NCBI GenBank assembly: GCA_016714025.1
Contig: JADJOB010000002.1
Span: 1,099,501-1,163,500 of the forward strand
DNA: 64,000 nt
Source of the DNA: Saprospiraceae bacterium
GTDB taxonomy: Bacteria > Bacteroidota > Bacteroidia > Chitinophagales > Saprospiraceae
Direction: 5' to 3'
Position numbers and translations under genes: made by a program. This document shows, one piece after another, positions 44,525-54,867 of this stretch (the first letter of the stretch is position 1; each line of letters opens with the position of its first letter). Under the pieces are notes generated by a model, which made no database searches, had not been told where the DNA came from, and saw only the letters and a program-made list of their open reading frames with translations.

Positions 44525-45748
44525 TTAGCCTGCGATACTCAGGATCTTAATCTCTACGCGTTGATTTAATGCCCGACCTTCTTTTGTTGAATTGGATGCA
44601 ACCGGATTTTTTCCACCATATCCTTTGCAATTAATTCGTTTGGTATCAATGCCTTTTGATACCAGATATTCTTTTACTGCTTCTGCACGTAACAAGGATA
44701 AGCGTTCACAATATTTTTCAGCGCATTTATTATTGGTATGGCCCCCAATTTCAATCCGGATTTTTTTATTTTTATTGAGATATTCGTACAATTCATCCAA
44801 TACAGTATTTGATTCGGATTTAAATCTGGCTGAATCCGTTTCAAAATACAATTTTTCGATTTTCATTACTTGCCCAACACTCAATTTGCTGTTATCCAGG
44901 TATTTTAGAATACGTTCTTTTGGTTTTGGGGTCGTCCCGTTTCCATTGGTGGTTTTAGTTTTGGTGTTTTCTTTAGGCTTTGCAACCGTTACTGTATTTT
45001 TTGATTTCGTTGCGTCGCGTTCTTTTTTGTATTTATCATATGCAGGATCTGTTGGACAGGGTATAACCGTTAAATGAGACGCATTATCCAATAAAATATT
45101 TCCATTGTATGGAAACAAGACAGGTGTTTTGTAAAAGGCTTCCAATTCAAGATACTGCAAATCGTATTTTGCTTCCAGTTCAAATTCAAACTTTTTCCAG
45201 TCTGTGTTATCAATTAAAGGAGACTCAGCCAATAGTTGTTTCTGATTGCAAAATGCTTCTCCACCCCAAATTCTTAAAATTACCGGAGTTGTATATTGTT
45301 TTAAATTAGTGGGTTCATTTTTATTGGAAGCACTCAGATAAGTACTTGATCTGCACAGCATGATGCTAAACGAATAACAGGTCCCTTTAAGCAGGGGTTT
45401 TATCAATCGCTGAGATACGCGTTCGTAAGTATCATTTTCACGAACCACCATCCCGAGATAGGTATTTCCATGAAAAGCTGATTTCGTAACACTGAAGAAA
45501 GGTTGATTTTTATCATCCAGAGCAGGTTGCACATCGGGTGGGGTTTCCCCTTTAAACCCACAATCGATCCATCCATTCGGAGGTTCACAACATTTTGGAA
45601 TTCCCTCAAAAGATCCATTTTGAAGAAAGATGTCATTGGTATTTTGAGCTTGAGTAAATCCAACTTGAGTGCAGCAAAAAATCAATAAATAAATACAAGC
45701 TAAAAGCTTGCAAAATTTATAATCTGACAAATTTAGAGTGGTTTCCAA
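44525..45748 (-). CDS. OmpA-family outer-membrane protein with N-terminal lectin-like domain
   Basis: This 407-residue exported protein has a signal peptide around residues 1-32. The first half (~40-235) begins NDIFLQNGSFEG and is a beta-sandwich-like region, as in carbohydrate-binding-module proteins. A low-complexity Lys/Thr/Pro linker spans ~245-280. The C-terminal OmpA domain (~300-405) has the peptidoglycan-binding pattern GHTNNKCAEKYCERLSLLRAEAVKEYL and GYGGKNPVASNSTKEGRALNQRVEI. The start is TTG, since the only upstream alternative is ATT before a stop. It probably anchors to peptidoglycan in the periplasm. Confidence 0.88.
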   Translation of the reverse strand: METTLNLSDYKFCKLLACIYLLIFCCTQVGFTQAQNTNDIFLQNGSFEGIPKCCEPPNGWIDCGFKGETPPDVQPALDDKNQPFFSVTKSAFHGNTYLGMVVRENDTYERVSQRLIKPLLKGTCYSFSIMLCRSSTYLSASNKNEPTNLKQYTTPVILRIWGGEAFCNQKQLLAESPLIDNTDWKKFEFELEAKYDLQYLELEAFYKTPVLFPYNGNILLDNASHLTVIPCPTDPAYDKYKKERDATKSKNTVTVAKPKENTKTKTTNGNGTTPKPKERILKYLDNSKLSVGQVMKIEKLYFETDSARFKSESNTVLDELYEYLNKNKKIRIEIGGHTNNKCAEKYCERLSLLRAEAVKEYLVSKGIDTKRINCKGYGGKNPVASNSTKEGRALNQRVEIKILSIAG

Positions 45749-45801
45749 AATTCAATTTAAAATGGCTAGAGTAAAACGATCAATACGCAGAATATTGTAT
45801 A

Positions 45802-46998
45802 TTAATTTTCAAAAGCATTAATTCCAGTAATATCCATTCCTGTAATTAATAAATGGATGTCATGAGTCCCTTCATACGTTAAAACGGTTTCAAGATTCAT
45901 CATGTGACGCATTATAGGATATTCATTGGTTATACCCATTCCTCCTAAGATTTGACGAGCTTCCCTTGCAATAACCAAAGCGGTATGCACATTGTTTCTT
46001 TTAGCCATAGAAATTTGTGCAGGACTGGCTTTGCCATTATTGGCCAACACACCCAATCTCCAGGCCAGAAGCTGGGCTTTGGTAATTTCGGTAATCATTT
46101 CAGCCAATTTTTTCTGAGTCAACTGGAAGGCTGCAAGTGGTTTGCCAAATTGAATCCGTTCTTTGGCATAGCGAAGGGCTGTATCATAACAATCCAAAGC
46201 CGCACCCAAAGCGCCCCATGCAATTCCATAACGAGCCTTAGAAAGACAGGACAATGGACCTTTTAGGCCTTTAACCTCAGGAAATACATTTGATTTGGGT
46301 ACCCGTACATCTTCAAAGACCAACTCTCCGGTTATTGAAGCCCGTAAGGACCATTTACCGTGGATTTCAGGTGCTGAATATCCTTTAGAGTCTTTTTCTA
46401 CGACCATTCCGAGAATTTCTCCTGCTTCATTTTTAGCCCAAACCACTGCAAGATCCGCAACCGGGGAATTGGTAATCCACATTTTCGAACCATTAAGAAT
46501 ATAGCAGTCACCGTCATCTCTAACGGTACTAATCATTCCGGCAGGGTTGGAGCCAAAATCAGGTTCTGTAAGCCCAAAACAACCAATAAATTCTCCAGAA
46601 CCTAGCTTGGGAAGGTATTTTTTCCGAAGGGCCTCTGAGCCAAACTTATAAATAGGAAACATGACCAGGGATCCTTGCACGGAAGCCATTGACCGTATAC
46701 CTGAATCACCGCGTTCAAGTTCCTGCATGATAACCCCATAGGCAATTTCATCCATGCCACCACCGCCGTATTCACGAGGCAGACTGGGCCCAAAAGCTCC
46801 AATTTCAGCCAATCCCTTAAATAAATGCTGGGGACATTCTGATTTATTGCTGTATGCTTCAATGATCGGACTTACCTCTTGCTTTACCCATTCCCGGACC
46901 GCTTGGCGAGCCAATAAATGTTCTTCACTGAGCAATTCGTCGATCTGGTAATAATCATGACCTTCGTAACGATCCAATCCTTTGGTTTTTGATGTCAT
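45802..46998 (-). CDS. Glutaryl-CoA dehydrogenase-like acyl-CoA dehydrogenase
   Basis: This 398-residue FAD enzyme has the acyl-CoA dehydrogenase N-, middle- and C-domains, with ERGDSGIRSMASVQGSLVMFPIY, GCFGLTEPDFGSNPAGM, WITNSPVADLAVVWAK, KARYGIAWGALGAALDCYDTALRYAKERIQFGKP, and the catalytic-base region TYEGTHDIHLLI. The TYEGTHDIH and the PREYGGGGM pattern fit glutaryl-CoA dehydrogenase, which oxidises and decarboxylates glutaryl-CoA to crotonyl-CoA in lysine and tryptophan breakdown. The ATG at 46998 is preferred over a TTG six codons upstream. No electron-transfer flavoprotein gene is adjacent. Confidence 0.9.
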   Translation of the reverse strand: MTSKTKGLDRYEGHDYYQIDELLSEEHLLARQAVREWVKQEVSPIIEAYSNKSECPQHLFKGLAEIGAFGPSLPREYGGGGMDEIAYGVIMQELERGDSGIRSMASVQGSLVMFPIYKFGSEALRKKYLPKLGSGEFIGCFGLTEPDFGSNPAGMISTVRDDGDCYILNGSKMWITNSPVADLAVVWAKNEAGEILGMVVEKDSKGYSAPEIHGKWSLRASITGELVFEDVRVPKSNVFPEVKGLKGPLSCLSKARYGIAWGALGAALDCYDTALRYAKERIQFGKPLAAFQLTQKKLAEMITEITKAQLLAWRLGVLANNGKASPAQISMAKRNNVHTALVIAREARQILGGMGITNEYPIMRHMMNLETVLTYEGTHDIHLLITGMDITGINAFEN

Positions 46999-47085
46999 GT
47001 CTTTTCTTTTCGTCAATTTTGCACAAATTTATATAAGACTCAGCCTGCAGCAATGAAACAGCTTGTTAATATTATAAAAGGATAA

Positions 47086-47436
47086 ATGAAAAAAATTAGC
47101 CTGGTTTTAGAAGGAATGCGTTTTTTCGGTCATTATGGATATTATACTGAAGAACGAATGCTTTTGACAGAATTAAAAATGGACCTTAGTCTGGATTTTA
47201 AAATTCCTGATAAAGAGCTCTTAAATCTGGAAGACAGCCTCAATTATGAAACAATCTATAAGCTGATTCAATCTGAAATGAAACAACCTGAAGCCTTATT
47301 GGAAAATATTGCAAAGCGGGTCATTCAGACGATCAAAGGTTTTGATTCACGTATTGAAAATTGCCAGCTTACAATCTATAAAAAAGTACAATTGGGTGGA
47401 GCAATTCAAAACGTCGCATTGAAATTTGGAGATTAA
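47086..47436 (+). CDS. folB: Dihydroneopterin aldolase
   Basis: FolB (116 residues) cleaves 7,8-dihydroneopterin in folate synthesis. The start LVLEGMRFFGHYGYYTEERMLLTELKMDLSLDF and the LLENIAKRVIQTI block match the family, with Glu in TEER and Lys in IYKKVQLGG likely being the catalytic residues. No other folate gene is nearby. It is divergent from the glutaryl-CoA dehydrogenase gene across 87 bp. Confidence 0.9.
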   Translation: MKKISLVLEGMRFFGHYGYYTEERMLLTELKMDLSLDFKIPDKELLNLEDSLNYETIYKLIQSEMKQPEALLENIAKRVIQTIKGFDSRIENCQLTIYKKVQLGGAIQNVALKFGD

Positions 47437-47578
47437 ATCTTGAAATTCTGATATATTAAATTCATCTATACATTTTTTTTCATTTTGTATAAAAGTAGTT
47501 TTTAGTAAGCTATGAATTGCAATAATAAATATTAATTATCTTTTATTAATTGCAGCTACAGCTATGGATTGGTCTAAA

Positions 47579-47586
47579 TACTTTTG
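47579..47586 (+). promoter_or_regulatory. Bacteroidota -7 box (TACTTTTG)
   Basis: TACTTTTG matches TAxxTTTG, 36 bp before the start of the giant surface-protein gene. A -33 partner is unclear. Confidence 0.45.
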
Positions 47587-47622
47587 TTTTAGCGAAGATT
47601 AGAACCAATCAAAAACCGAAGC

Positions 47623-50600
47623 ATGTTTTCACTATTCAGTCTGAGGAACAATAGTGCGTTTTTACTATTTTTATTAACCAGCGCTCAAATACACGCTGAG
47701 GCATATTATTGCTATGTTCCCCCTGTAAATTCAAAAATATCCAGAAACCATGAAGGTGATTCTGTCAAGAATCATTCTTGTGAAATCAAGTACGAGCAAG
47801 GGATCTTTCATTTAGATTTAACTGATGGAATTCATTTTAATTCTACAGGTTCATTTATGATCGGAAACGATAGTCCCTGTGAATGCACTCAACGTTGGAC
47901 CGGAGGATCGCATTGGAATGCAGATGGAACAATTGATGATGGAATTATGGCTCCCAATGCACATGGTATAATTAGTTGTTCAGCAAGTGTAAGTAGCCAA
48001 ACAAATATTGGTCCTGGTTCTTGTACTTATGATCCTGCTCAATTTACCATCGATTTATCTCAAATTACTTGCTTTAACCCAACAAGCGGAAATGCTGTGG
48101 CTGTTTCAACACCTGGATTGGGATGTAAAATTATTTGGTTGAATTTTGATGGACGTGCTCTAGCTGGAAGTTATGATTTTCAAGTTGAAACTTCGGATAA
48201 TATTGGCTGGGCATTGTATTATGCTCTCAATCCTACACAAAGTGTAAGCGGTCCTGACAGCTTGTCTGGTAATTGTTCCAATCTTAAACTTTATGCTTGC
48301 GGAAATCAATTTAACAATTCCTGGTTGACAAAAGCAACTCCGGTATTTAGTAAAACCAGCAATTTATATCTTGCAATCTGGGATCAGAGCAATTGCAATC
48401 CAGCAAATTTTTCTGTAAATTTTAAAGCGCGATTGGGCTGTGGTAATGCAGATGCATGCCTGCTTTATGTTGATTCTACAAAAGCAATTTGCAATGCAAT
48501 AAATACTTATACGGTTACAAGTTATGTGAGCGGCATCAATGGAATGTTTACAGTTACAGACAATACAGGATTAGCAAGTTCGATATCAACAAATCCTAAT
48601 CCATTAAAATTTACAAACATTGCTGATCCCAATCCGGTTGTCAATGGCGTGGTTAGCCTGGTATATCCTGTAGGTACAAATTACAATTTTACAATTTCTG
48701 CTGGTGGAGCATGTACACAAACGGTAAGTGGTGTCAGTCCGGTATTGACCGTGGTGTGTCCACAATCAAGCAATGACATTTATCCGTGCAGGCCGGATGT
48801 TCCAACAGCAATTACCAATGAAGCAGGATTTATAGGATTAGGTGGCACGATCAATAGTTATTGCGGCGTTTTAAGTTTTTCCAACACCGATAGCTGGAAT
48901 GTAGGCGCCGGATGCGCTTATGATACCAGCAGATTAACACGAACCTATAAAATTAAATCCGGCACCGATTCGGTAAATTGTGTTTTGAATTACAAAGTAG
49001 TCGATACCACCAGACCGATAATCAATTGTCCTGTTGATTTGACTATCAATTGTGATGCGTCCACCTCGCCAGCTAATACAGGTATTCCTACAGGTTCTGA
49101 CAACTGCAATCCGATACCTGCAAGTATTTTATTCCATGAATTATATACAGACGGAAATTGCCAGAATAATAAAACGTTGACCAGAACCTGGACTGCAACT
49201 GATTTATGCGCAAACACAGCAACTTGTATTCAGACTATCAACATTCAGGATACTACCAGACCGGTTTTAACCTGTCCCATCAATTTAAATGTTAGCTGTG
49301 CATTATTAATTCCGCAAGTAAATCTGAACAGCGTAATTCCCTCGGATAATTGTGCCGGAATGTTTACAATTAGTCATGTCAAGGACAGTATTTATAATCA
49401 GTCTTGTGCTAATCGATTTACTGTAGCAAGAATTTATCAGGCAAATGATATTTGTGGAAATAGCAATTACTGCATTCAAACAATTAGTGTAAATGACCAA
49501 ACTGGGCCGGATGTAAATTGTCCATCTACTTCTGTAATAAGTTGTTCTAAGGATGTGCCAAGCATACTCGATAGTAAAAATGGAGTATTGACTAATGATG
49601 CCTGTGGTGGATCGGTTACAGTGGAACACATGAATGATGTTTTGACAGGTCAAACTTGTCTCAACCGTTTTAATATTTTCAGAAGTTTTAAAACCACGGA
49701 TCTTTGTGGCAATACCTCAACTTGTACACAGGCAATTATTGTAGCCGATTATGTTGCACCCATTCTCACATGTCCAACCAATATTACCGTAATGTGCTCA
49801 GGAAATGTACCTCCTGCCAATGTGAATGCACCTTTTGCATTTGATTTTTGCACCAACCCGGTACGAGTAAACCACATTTCTGATGTAATTACCAATCAAA
49901 CAGGTGAAAATAAATATACGACTTTGCGAACGTACCGCGCAACAGATACCTGTGGCAATTTTGTTGAATGCACGCAGCAGATTTTTATCCTGGATGATGT
50001 TCCACCTAATATTACTTGTCCCGCCGATTTGACAATTAATTGTGCAGAATTAGTACCTCCACCGGATCCAAATCTGGTTGTGCGTTCAGATAATTGCAGT
50101 ACGACGGTAACCGTATTGTTTTTAAGTGATGTTGTAAGTAATTTTATAAACGCAAATAATTATATTATTACCCGCACTTATCAGGCAACTGATGGAAGTA
50201 ACAATTCAATTACTTGTAGCCAACAAATTACAGTCCGTGATTTAATTCCTCCAACTATTACTTGCCCCGGAGATGTAAATTTAAATTGTGCAGGAGATGT
50301 CCCAATGGCAGACATTGGAAATGTGATAGCAAAAGATAATTGCGTTGGTCAGGTAGATGTAAATTTTAATGGGGATGTCATTTCAAATCAAATTTGTCCT
50401 AATCGATTTACAATTTCCAGAACCTATCGGGTATCTGATTTAAATGGGAATACCCAACTATGTACTCAAACGCTTACGGTCAACGATCTTACGCTACCAA
50501 GCATCAATTGCCCGGGAAATGTAACCGTCTTATGTGCAACCGAAGTGCCTCCGGCTAATGCAATGGCAATTACTGCAACAGACGGATGCGGTGGAACAGT

Positions 50601-53600
50601 AGGAGTCATTCATCATAAAGATTCGATTAGTAATTTTATTTGTACAAACAGGTATCTTGTCAATCGAATTTATAAGGCAACTGATGCTTGCGGCAATGAG
50701 GCTTTTTGTACTCAATTAATCACAGTTGAAGACCTAAGTGGTCCTGCGATTACTTGTCCATCTTCACTCACAATTAATTGTGAAGCACCTTCAGATACCA
50801 GCCAAACAGGTATTCCTCTGACTTCAGATCATTGCGGTGGACAATTTGTAGTATTGCGTCATGCGGACAACCGGGTAGACGGAACTTGTATATACAATTA
50901 CCAAATTCAAAGAACCTGGACCGCTACGGATTTATGTAATAATAACAATTCGTGCATTCAAACCATTACGGTTCAAGACACCAGTCGTCCGGTATTTCTT
51001 CCTCCTGCTGATGTTACAATTTCATGTACCCAAAATTATAATGACTTAAATATTACAGGAGACGCAAGCATCCTTTCTAATAATTGCGGATGGCCAAAAA
51101 TAGATTACGATGATCTTATTGATCTAAGCGGATGCAATGGTTCCGGTACTATCATCAGAACCTGGTTGGTGACTGATGACTGCGGAAATACGAATTCTGC
51201 CAATCAAACAATAACGGTACGTTGTCCAAAATTTGACCTGGCTTTAAAAAAGACTTTGCCAATGTCAAACGGAACTAAATTTGGCGATACGATCACCTAC
51301 AAAATCAGTGTGGTTAATCAAGGGTGCGATACAGCATATCAAATTTTAATCACTGATTACATGAGTCCTGGATACAGTTTTTTACCTGCGATAAATCCGG
51401 GATGGTTTATTACAGGAAGTTTGATGCAAACTGTTATTCCTGGTCCAATAATTCCGGAAGACAGTGCATTTGTATTAATTAAATTTAAGATAAATCCGCT
51501 TGCTGTAACTGGCGCATTGAGCTGGTTAAACATCGCAGAAATTTCAGATGCCAAAGGAGTTCACAGCAGCATGATTCAAGATGTTGACAGTCATTATGAT
51601 ACCATTCCCGGAAATGACAATGGAGGAATTCCATTTTCTCCATTTGATGATTTTCTTGGTGGAAATGGAGTGGATGATGCAGACGCTTCAGATATTGCCC
51701 TTCCATTAATCCAAGATGTAGCATTGAGGAAAACGATTACGAGTTCCGGGCCCTTTGTCTATGGCGATTTAATAAATTTTAAAATAGCCGTTTACAATCA
51801 GGGAAATATCCCAGTATCGAATGTGGTCGTGCGTGATTATCTTCCAAATGGATTCGAATTTGATCCCATGTTGAACAGTAATTGGACTAAACTGAATGAC
51901 TCAGTGTTAAGTTCAACGATACAATTTACGATTTTACCAAATGATAGCTTTTGTATTTTCGCAAACTTAAGATATATTAATCCTGCAATTCGCAAATCAG
52001 ACAGTTGGTTAAATTATGCAGAAGTTTATAGTGCAGAAGGATTTCAAGGAATGAACATTATTGATGCTGATTCAAATCTGGGTTCTAATTCAGCCAAAGA
52101 GCGATCTGTATTTCAAAATTCAGTTGACAATAATAATATTTCCGGTCATTTTAAATTGGACAATACTGATGAGGATGATCACGATGTGGAAGGATTTGAT
52201 GTGGTTGCTCGAATTGGTGATTTTGTTTGGAGAGATTTAAATGATAATGGCCTGCAGGATCCATTTGAATTTGGAATGCCCAATGTAATTGTTTGTTTAT
52301 ATAATGTTGCCGGTAGTTTGATTGCAAAAGATACTACAGACGCAAATGGATTCTATGAATTTACAAATTTGAATCCAGGGCAGTATTTCATTTTTGTGCA
52401 ATTGGGTACAGCCGCTACAAATTATTATTTTGGAAAAAGAATGATTGGGGGAAATCGTAAAATTGACAGCGATGTGGGGTCAACAGGCGTTAGTCAATCG
52501 GTGCTTATTAATTCAGGTACAAATTATGACAGTTTGGATGTTGCCATTGTTCCCTTTTTATCATTAGGCGGATTTATTTGGGAAGACAAAAATGGAAATG
52601 GAATCCAAGAACCAGGCGAACCAGGAATTAAAAGTGTTCAGGTTTTGCTTTATGATGCAGTAAGTAAAGCACAATTGAAAACTACACTGACAGATCAAAA
52701 TGGCCGGTATTTGTTTTCTAAGTTAAAATCCGGTACTTATTATGTGAAGGTAAATCCACCAGCAAACTTTAAATTCACAATTCCAAATGTTGATACTGAT
52801 TTAAAAGACAGTGATATTGATAACAGCAACGGATTAAACACCAGTGCTAATTTAATTTTAAGTATCAGTTCACTAAACCCCAATTTAGATGGCGGTTTGT
52901 ATCAATGTGCATCTATTTCCGGAACGGTTTGGAATGACGTAAATTATAATTCAGTTTACAACTCATCAGAGCGAGGAATCAATGGCTTACTGGTGCGTTT
53001 GTACAACAATCAAAATCAAAGTTTGTATGCAGCACAATTAACCGGCCCTAAACCAGGAACGCCTTCAGTTGATGGTTATTATTCTTTTGATTGTGTTCCA
53101 CCAGGTACTTATTATGTAAAGTTTGAAAATCTTTCTGGATTTTCATTTGGTTCTCCATTTTTGACAAATGATCCTTTGTACGATTCAGATGTTACCCATC
53201 TGCATGGATTAGGGACTACAAATAATTTGAATCTAATTGGTGGAACCACCATTAAAGGGATTAATGCCGCAGAAAGTAAGATTCCTACCGGAACAACACT
53301 GAACGGGAAAGCGGATCCGAATAATTCAAATCATGCATTTGAATTTGCAGACATACCGAATCAGGATGTTGAATTGCAATCGGATATCCAACATAGAAAA
53401 TATCTGGACATTTACCCAGTGCCTGCGAGTAATGAACTGTTTATAGAATTCAAAGGGCTCGATGCATTTCCTGCTTATTTAAGATTTTATGATTTTCAGG
53501 GAAATTTAGTTAAGGAGCTATTGGTAAACAGTTTGGAAGAATGTCAACATTCTTTAAAAGTAGATATTCATTCATTTATTACAGGTCATTATCGCCTTAT

Positions 53601-53652
53601 TTTAAAATCCGGAGATACGGTATTGATGAAGGATTTTGTAGTGATTCGGTAA
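47623..53652 (+). CDS. Giant HYR/DUF11/SdrD-B surface protein with type IX sorting domain (2009 aa)
   Basis: After a signal peptide (~1-26) and a Cys-rich N-terminal region comes an array of about nine HYR-like modules from ~465 to 1195, each about 81-85 residues and starting with a CP-x-x-(L/I/V)-x-x-(N/S)-C core. Two DUF11-like domains follow (LALKKT...KFGDTITYKISVVNQG near 1204 and VALRKT...YGDLINFKIAVYNQG near 1364). Three SdrD-B-type modules come next (IGDFVWRDLNDNGLQDPFE near 1530, LGGFIWEDKNGNGIQEPGE near 1647, ISGTVWNDVNYNSVYN near 1763), with Asp/Asn calcium-binding loops. The last ~85 residues form a type IX (type A) C-terminal signal (YLDIYPVPASNELFIEF). It is probably a calcium-stiffened surface adhesin. 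Confidence 0.92.
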   Translation: MFSLFSLRNNSAFLLFLLTSAQIHAEAYYCYVPPVNSKISRNHEGDSVKNHSCEIKYEQGIFHLDLTDGIHFNSTGSFMIGNDSPCECTQRWTGGSHWNADGTIDDGIMAPNAHGIISCSASVSSQTNIGPGSCTYDPAQFTIDLSQITCFNPTSGNAVAVSTPGLGCKIIWLNFDGRALAGSYDFQVETSDNIGWALYYALNPTQSVSGPDSLSGNCSNLKLYACGNQFNNSWLTKATPVFSKTSNLYLAIWDQSNCNPANFSVNFKARLGCGNADACLLYVDSTKAICNAINTYTVTSYVSGINGMFTVTDNTGLASSISTNPNPLKFTNIADPNPVVNGVVSLVYPVGTNYNFTISAGGACTQTVSGVSPVLTVVCPQSSNDIYPCRPDVPTAITNEAGFIGLGGTINSYCGVLSFSNTDSWNVGAGCAYDTSRLTRTYKIKSGTDSVNCVLNYKVVDTTRPIINCPVDLTINCDASTSPANTGIPTGSDNCNPIPASILFHELYTDGNCQNNKTLTRTWTATDLCANTATCIQTINIQDTTRPVLTCPINLNVSCALLIPQVNLNSVIPSDNCAGMFTISHVKDSIYNQSCANRFTVARIYQANDICGNSNYCIQTISVNDQTGPDVNCPSTSVISCSKDVPSILDSKNGVLTNDACGGSVTVEHMNDVLTGQTCLNRFNIFRSFKTTDLCGNTSTCTQAIIVADYVAPILTCPTNITVMCSGNVPPANVNAPFAFDFCTNPVRVNHISDVITNQTGENKYTTLRTYRATDTCGNFVECTQQIFILDDVPPNITCPADLTINCAELVPPPDPNLVVRSDNCSTTVTVLFLSDVVSNFINANNYIITRTYQATDGSNNSITCSQQITVRDLIPPTITCPGDVNLNCAGDVPMADIGNVIAKDNCVGQVDVNFNGDVISNQICPNRFTISRTYRVSDLNGNTQLCTQTLTVNDLTLPSINCPGNVTVLCATEVPPANAMAITATDGCGGTVGVIHHKDSISNFICTNRYLVNRIYKATDACGNEAFCTQLITVEDLSGPAITCPSSLTINCEAPSDTSQTGIPLTSDHCGGQFVVLRHADNRVDGTCIYNYQIQRTWTATDLCNNNNSCIQTITVQDTSRPVFLPPADVTISCTQNYNDLNITGDASILSNNCGWPKIDYDDLIDLSGCNGSGTIIRTWLVTDDCGNTNSANQTITVRCPKFDLALKKTLPMSNGTKFGDTITYKISVVNQGCDTAYQILITDYMSPGYSFLPAINPGWFITGSLMQTVIPGPIIPEDSAFVLIKFKINPLAVTGALSWLNIAEISDAKGVHSSMIQDVDSHYDTIPGNDNGGIPFSPFDDFLGGNGVDDADASDIALPLIQDVALRKTITSSGPFVYGDLINFKIAVYNQGNIPVSNVVVRDYLPNGFEFDPMLNSNWTKLNDSVLSSTIQFTILPNDSFCIFANLRYINPAIRKSDSWLNYAEVYSAEGFQGMNIIDADSNLGSNSAKERSVFQNSVDNNNISGHFKLDNTDEDDHDVEGFDVVARIGDFVWRDLNDNGLQDPFEFGMPNVIVCLYNVAGSLIAKDTTDANGFYEFTNLNPGQYFIFVQLGTAATNYYFGKRMIGGNRKIDSDVGSTGVSQSVLINSGTNYDSLDVAIVPFLSLGGFIWEDKNGNGIQEPGEPGIKSVQVLLYDAVSKAQLKTTLTDQNGRYLFSKLKSGTYYVKVNPPANFKFTIPNVDTDLKDSDIDNSNGLNTSANLILSISSLNPNLDGGLYQCASISGTVWNDVNYNSVYNSSERGINGLLVRLYNNQNQSLYAAQLTGPKPGTPSVDGYYSFDCVPPGTYYVKFENLSGFSFGSPFLTNDPLYDSDVTHLHGLGTTNNLNLIGGTTIKGINAAESKIPTGTTLNGKADPNNSNHAFEFADIPNQDVELQSDIQHRKYLDIYPVPASNELFIEFKGLDAFPAYLRFYDFQGNLVKELLVNSLEECQHSLKVDIHSFITGHYRLILKSGDTVLMKDFVVIR

Positions 53653-53765
53653 ACAGTTTTGGAAAATGCTAGATTTGGATGGATATTTTTAAGATATTTG
53701 CACATTATATATGTAAGCGTCAGTTCAAAATTCAGCTTACTTTTAAATAATTATAAAAACAGCCT

Positions 53766-54785
53766 ATGAAGTCATTTTTTACATTTTTAGCGATGAGTTT
53801 ATGCGGAATTACATTTTCTCAAATAAGCTATACCTCGGCCAACGCACCCAAACCAGGTCACAAATCTGAATATAAATATCTTGAAACTATTCAGGGAATT
53901 GACTTGAATGCATTGACCCAGGCCGGTTCAGATAAAACTTGGAATATTACAGGTCAGGACGTGGACGGAAATAGGGAAGGGTTTATTTCGATAGATGCCT
54001 ATCCTTTTAAAAATTATTTTCCTACTGCAAATTTGGCTAGTGTTGATTTGGATGAACCAGATACAACATTTTCCATTTATGAAGTAAACACGGATGGAGT
54101 TTATTGGTTGGGTTCTTACGATACCAGCACTACCATCGTATGGAAAGACAAATATATTTTTGTTCCCTTTCCTTTAAATTACGGACAAAATTTTCAGAAT
54201 GGAACAGAAGCGGATGTAACACAAGGAACCACTTCAGGAAAAATTGAAATTCAATCCAATGCAAATGTGGATGGTTGGGGTATGCTGACTACTAATGAGG
54301 GTACATATCCGGTACTAAAAGTAAAAACCAAACAAATTACTGAAATTACAGTATCAGGAATTCCATTCGGTAGTTCTACGTTTGAATACCATCATTGGTA
54401 TGCTTCCGGAATTGTTGGCCCGGTTGCTGAATTTACCATAAGTGAAACAGAATCAATTTTTACCGGAATCGAAAATGATACGACCATTCGTTTTCTTCAT
54501 AAACAAGAATTGGTTGCAGATGAAAACATAGAAACAGCAATTCCAAAATTAATCTTGACTCCAAATCCAGCAACTGATTATTTTCAAATGGAAATCAAAG
54601 GAATTGATTTTGATCAGGCAGCTTATTCATTGATTAATGCAGAAGGCAAAACAGTTGGTTCAGGAAATTTTAATAAGAATCAAAATCAACCAATTGCAAT
54701 TCAAAACCTACCGGCGGGAAATTATTTTGTACAGCTGATATTAGATAAAAAAACATTGTTATTTGAAATTCTCCATAAAAAGTAA
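53766..54785 (+). CDS. Secreted protein with type IX (type A) sorting domain
   Basis: This 339-residue exported protein has a signal peptide (residues 1-18, ending TFSQ) and a beta-rich body without a recognised catalytic motif. The C-terminal ~80 residues form the type IX sorting domain (LILTPNPATDYFQMEIKGIDFDQ ... PAGNYFVQLILDKKTLLFEILHKK). It follows the giant adhesin by 113 bp and ends at a strong terminator. The function of the body is unknown. Confidence 0.83.
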   Translation: MKSFFTFLAMSLCGITFSQISYTSANAPKPGHKSEYKYLETIQGIDLNALTQAGSDKTWNITGQDVDGNREGFISIDAYPFKNYFPTANLASVDLDEPDTTFSIYEVNTDGVYWLGSYDTSTTIVWKDKYIFVPFPLNYGQNFQNGTEADVTQGTTSGKIEIQSNANVDGWGMLTTNEGTYPVLKVKTKQITEITVSGIPFGSSTFEYHHWYASGIVGPVAEFTISETESIFTGIENDTTIRFLHKQELVADENIETAIPKLILTPNPATDYFQMEIKGIDFDQAAYSLINAEGKTVGSGNFNKNQNQPIAIQNLPAGNYFVQLILDKKTLLFEILHKK

Positions 54786-54803
54786 TTCATACTCTAGACT
54801 TAT

Positions 54804-54841
54804 AAACCACAAAGTTTAATATAAGCTTTGTGGTTTTTTTT
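54804..54841 (+). terminator. Intrinsic terminator after the type IX cargo gene
   Basis: An 11-bp perfect stem AAACCACAAAG / CTTTGTGGTTT with an 11-nt loop runs into a T tract. Confidence 0.95.
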
Positions 54842-54867
54842 ATTTTAAACCATTAATAGTAAAATTA

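Noticed and set aside
49306..49653. 115-codon minus-strand ORF inside the giant adhesin
   Set aside because: It is a shadow of the repeat-coding frame, and its Cys/Ile/Thr composition mirrors the HYR array.
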